A DNA stretch of 64,000 bases from Mya arenaria (taxonomy: Eukaryota > Mollusca > Bivalvia > Myida > Myidae), in NCBI RefSeq assembly GCF_026914265.1, contig NC_069125.1, forward strand, positions 69,952,046 to 70,016,045. Direction: 5' to 3'. The translations under genes were made by a program, and so were the position numbers. Under the pieces are notes generated by a model. The model saw only the letters and a list, made by a program, of their open reading frames with translations, searched no databases and was not told the DNA's origin. Positions 60,601 to 64,000 of this stretch are shown one piece after another; the stretch's first letter is position 1; every line of letters starts with the position of its first letter.

Positions 60601-61156
60601 CGTCAAAGCAGTCGTTAATGGCCTCCCACAGCTGTAGACCAATACTCTCACCAAACTTGTTCAAGCACTCCCTGGGAAATCAGTAAGGACACTTATATGT
60701 CTGTTTAAAGTCTATCAAATAGCACTGACAATGTGTGGTTATTTCATGGACAATTTCAAAGAATTACATTGAGTTACATTGTAAGTTCTGCTTTTATTTA
60801 ATCTTGTTTCAATTCATCATGTATATAATAGTATAACACATCAATGTTGCAATCTGATGTTTGATATATATGTTGAATAAAATATGTTTATTAACCTAAT
60901 ACTTCTCCATCATTGAAACATGCTAAGAAAAATCAGAACAAAGTTTCTTACCTAATAAAAACATGTTAAGCAGACATTTCTATCCAAAGGTGTAAAACTT
61001 ACATGCAGAAATGACTAGAAGTAGGAGATCATAAGAGAAGTTGACTTACGTCTTAAAGGAGAACATTTCCTGTACACTCCTGAGTTCATGATTGCCTCGC
61101 AGCAGGAAAAACTTGCTGGGTGCAAGAATTTTTTGAGCAAATAGGTAGGCAACAAC
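57696..61156 (-). CDS. PPP-family serine/threonine protein phosphatase, last five exons
   Basis: Minus-strand exons in coding order: 61050-61156, 60569-60671, 59917-60059, 58041-58218 and 57696-57821 (TGA stop at 57696-57698). They join in frame to give 218 residues. These proteins remove phosphate from Ser/Thr using two metal ions. What I see: [14 protein letters not shown] (GNHE metal/phosphate motif), then [11 protein letters not shown] (HGG), then AWDIMWSDP, then HVIRAHEVQ (RAHE), then [13 protein letters not shown]. These are the C-terminal half of the catalytic domain in the correct order. The usual VFSAPNYCG is here [18 protein letters not shown], so the protein is not ordinary PP1, PP2A or calcineurin. 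The GDxHG and GDYVDRG motifs must lie upstream, beyond 64000. The protein ends [11 protein letters not shown] without a regulatory tail. Family sure, subfamily open. Confidence 0.9.
58430..59815. repeat. Long dispersed repeat with GTGACCTTGACCTTTGACC subunits, in phosphatase intron
   Basis: The head is TTTGAGGCAGTTTTAAGATT, as at 6165. About seven diverged subunits of roughly 140 bp follow, each with ATCTACTGGTCAGGCCCAAC, ATGTCAAGTTTGA, AGTTATCACTCGGACAA and GTCACTGTGACCTTGACCTT. It ends with ACCGACCGACATGTGCAAAA and AGGGGGGCATAATT. It fills most of intron 58219-59916. Confidence 0.85.
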
Positions 61157-61289
61157 CTGTAATATCACAAAACACAAAACTGCATACCGGAAAGTACTAT
61201 ATCTAGGTTACTTAAATATTTGAGTAAGTACTATAAATGAAGTATAATGCATAACAAGGGATGCCATAAAGCAACATATAATTTGGAAA

Positions 61290-62260
61290 ATTTATGTTAA
61301 GGGAATCGAAATACAAAAAAATGACCATGACATTGTTCCTATTAACCCCAAATGGTCCCCACATGAGCTTGAAACATTCCAAGTTTAATCACCACATCAT
61401 AATTAAACAAGTAATTGAGCAAAAACTATTTTTGAAAAAACTAATTTTAAGTAACATTGACCTTGGCATTGACCAAACAAACCTTAATACAATGCCACGT
61501 CTAAACACTTAAATTCATAAAAATTAATCATTTCTGACACAAGGTATTGAGCAGAAATCTTTCATTATAAACAAATGGGACCATGTCATCTCCATAACTA
61601 TTTCCTCTTTTGAATAGCAGCAATCTCAACCTTTTATCGCATGACTTATGTTCAGATGAGCTTTCTTTGCTATTTTTAGCAACAGCTTCATTGGCCTTGA
61701 CCTCACTGACCCCTAAATTTTTACATGAGTCTGCTATATATACCAATCTTATCACCACAAAATATTCTTTACTCAAGTTATTGTGTGAAAATTGGTTTTC
61801 TATTTTAGCAATAATGATCATGACAATATCTCCATTACTGGCAAATGCATTTCCAAAGTAAATCTTCATAACCATTTTTCTATTTATAGTTTCAGCCATC
61901 TTGATCCCACCAATATCAAGCTAACTCTTCACGTAAGCAATGTATCAACACTTTACATAAACTAGACGGTTGCAGATATCTCTCCTTCCGCACATTGTCT
62001 CAAAATAATGAACATTTGTGGCTAGTTATTTCAAAATCCCTTGTGTGAAATTGACCTTTATCCAAGCTAGTTGCAACATGGGCTCTGCACATTGTCTCAA
62101 TATAGTAAACATTTGTGGCGAGTTTTTCGAAATCCTTGAAGCAATTAAGAGATGAATGGACACGAAATGTAGTCAAATGACCTTTGACTTCTAAGTGTGA
62201 CCTTAATATGATAAACATTTGTGGGTAATTATTTCAAAATCCTTCAAGTGGTTCAAGAGA
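61290..62260. repeat. Dispersed repeat with 'TCAAAATCCTTCAAG' and 'GTGACCTT' phrases
   Basis: Diverged subunits contain TGTGGCTAGTTATTTCAAAA, ACATTTGTGGCGAGTTTTTC and TTTGTGGGTAATTATTTCAA. They also carry CAATATCTCCATTACTGGCA and CTTTGACTTCTAAGTGTGAC. The 123-aa minus ORF at 61528-61899 falls in this repeat and is not a gene call. Confidence 0.5.
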
Positions 62261-62904
62261 TATGGATCAGACAAAACTGATAGTCATAATATTATACTGT
62301 GAAATCATTTATATTTGTTGGCATGAAATTTCGTGGTTTTCTGGAAATTTACATTTTCGTGGGTACTTCAATTTGTGGTTTTTCATTTTTGAAAAAAAAA
62401 TCCAAAACTGCGGTCGCCTAAATTGTCTGCATAATCTCCACGCGCTGGGCACGTGATTTCCGTCTTGTACGTCACACGGTTTATGACACTCGCCATAGTG
62501 GTACAACATGCCAATAAGAGCATATACCAATGTCAATTATCAATTTAATTGGATATTACTGTCATAAAAGAAGATGGACCCTGATCAAAGATAAAGGGAG
62601 GGGAAGCCATCGAATATCATTTAAGAATTTTGCCAACTGTTAAAACACCGAGAAAGTGCATATATTTGAGTACAAACAATCAATGTTATTGATTAAATAT
62701 TTCATTAGAGAAAAAAATTGAGTACCGACACTCAACATGCACATCTTGTAGACCTGGAGATTTTCATAAACAGCACACCTTACAGCACGTGTTTCGTCAT
62801 TTGGTTAATAAAAAAAAACACAATTAAATGATTTGGTTTATGATTTGTTAAAGGCAGATATAATATATTACCAAAACAATTATAGTAAGATATACAGTGA
62901 GTTC

Positions 62905-63920
62905 AGTATTACCGTAAATGACTGGGTATTAGACGCACTTTTTTCCCTCAGATTTTGATGCAAAAAAATGCCTGCGTATAATACCCAGTAACAATTTTTT
63001 GAACTTTTTTTCTGATGTCAATTTCAAGCCGAGAGTTTGTTTAGATTTATGTAGAAAGGGATGTTACTCGCGTCATATTGATCGAGTATATACGGGTTAA
63101 AACGGCAGTTGAAGATCGGGATACGGTATATCGTAAGACGTTTATAATTTCAACAAAAATATTTTATATTTGGACACCCATAATTATTTCCCAAAATAAT
63201 TTATTTTGCGTACCTAATTTTCGGACACCCAAAGGACATCAATCATAACTTTCATAGTTACCAAGTTTCACAGACGAAGAATATTGATTTTTATCTTTAC
63301 ACTGCCTGGCTAGATTACCTAACCGTATACACCACTGTGACAATTTAATTAGTTACTACCCATCCTAAACGATTTATTGCCTGTTGAAAAGGAAGTGTGA
63401 TATATTTATTTGAGGATTAAACAAACAACAAGGGCAATCAAGGGATTAAGAAAACATCGACATGGCATGTTTGTAAAACGATCTGCCAATAAGCTTTCAA
63501 ACTTGTACCACACTTATAGACTATATGAAGCAATAATCGTACAGTTATACATTAATCCTGCATAGCAATGTCCATGCTCTCCACGAGATCCTCGTGGGCA
63601 TAACTGTAAGTTATGTGACGTCACACAGAGTGACTCTTTGATCTGAAGCCGATAGAATGTGTTTATTCAGTTCAGTGCATGTATAAAATGGTGTTTTAAT
63701 TAACTTCATGAAGGATTTACACTTATAGGCGTAATAAATAAGTTTATGACCATTGATTACTACGGATAAATTAATAAGTGGTAAAAAGCAAACATGAAGA
63801 AAAAAGGCAGGTTAAACAAACATGTAAATAAAATGTAAAAATGATAATTTTCTATGTATTCGGAGAGCGAAAAAAATAATTAATTTATGGTGTCCGAACT
63901 CTTGTGAATTACGGTATTCA
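62905..63920. mobile_element. Possible DNA element with short inverted ends
   Basis: CAGTATTACCGTAAATGACT (about 62904) is roughly mirrored by GTGAATTACGGTATTCAATA (63904-63923). Inside, TTTGGACACCCATAATTATT (63170-63189) is roughly mirrored by ATTAATTTATGGTGTCCGAA (63880-63899). The phrases GACTGGGTATTAGACGCAC and GCGTATAATACCCAGT also form a nested inverted pair. Borders and superfamily are uncertain. Confidence 0.35.
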
Positions 63921-64000
63921 ATATTATTTTGAATAATAAATTGAATTAAACAATAATCAAACCTACATATAAAAAAGCAAAGTTGGGCACTGTCAAAATA

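Larger units (their letters stand above)
61157..64000. other. Upstream intron or 5' region of the phosphatase gene; repeats only
   Basis: I searched the minus strand for the missing upstream phosphatase motifs (GDxHG, GDYVDRG) and found none, so the next exon probably lies right of the window. Recognised content is the repeat at 61290-62260 and the candidate element at 62905-63920. Confidence 0.5.

Noticed and set aside
61528..61899. A 123-aa minus-strand ORF
   Set aside because: It falls in a diverged dispersed repeat and has no phosphatase-like sequence or splice fit.

Overview
The window is animal nuclear DNA, most likely from a mollusc and probably a bivalve. The genes are split by AT-rich introns with GT..AG boundaries. 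The intergenic and intronic DNA is full of short interspersed repeats carrying tracts such as GTGACCTTGACCTTTGACC and the phrases TACTACTCGCCCC and CCTATGGACACATTTCTAG. I know these repeat styles from bivalve and gastropod genomes. The species call is inference; I could not search a database.

Genes. (1) 211-6098 (+) holds the last seven exons of a gene that begins left of the window. (2) 10579-11811 (+) is a single-exon IRG-type (immunity-related) GTPase of 410 aa with a good N-myristoylation start. (3) 28851-53902 (+) is a complete gene that I assembled as 32 exons encoding 1305 aa. Its last seven exons match gene 1 in order, intron phase and protein sequence, so genes 1 and 3 are head-to-tail tandem paralogs. 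I do not recognise the family; a short N-terminal segment resembles an RIIa-type dimerisation/docking motif. (4) 57696-61156 (-) holds the last five exons of a PPP-family serine/threonine phosphatase whose 5' part lies beyond the right edge.

Repeats. Four tandem arrays with different units take up about 12 kb: a 36-bp unit (12449-18884), a 47-bp unit (24252-26690), a 48-bp unit inside an intron of gene 3 (48950-51500) and a 30/39-bp unit (54561-55205) just downstream of gene 3. The 36-bp array has nested higher-order repeats and stays open in several frames on both strands, which gives very long but probably meaningless ORFs. The 48-bp array ends in degenerate units that run into the real 3' splice site of its intron and resemble it. 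Mobile elements include a Tigger/pogo-like element with perfect 23-bp inverted ends, three other candidate MITEs, two tRNA-derived SINEs, a decayed LINE reverse transcriptase, and several molluscan dispersed repeat families present in two or more copies here.

Nothing suggests an operon or a dedicated multi-gene system. The IRG GTPase fits cell-autonomous immunity and the phosphatase fits signalling. The most unusual material is the satellite DNA and its relation to the host gene's splice site.
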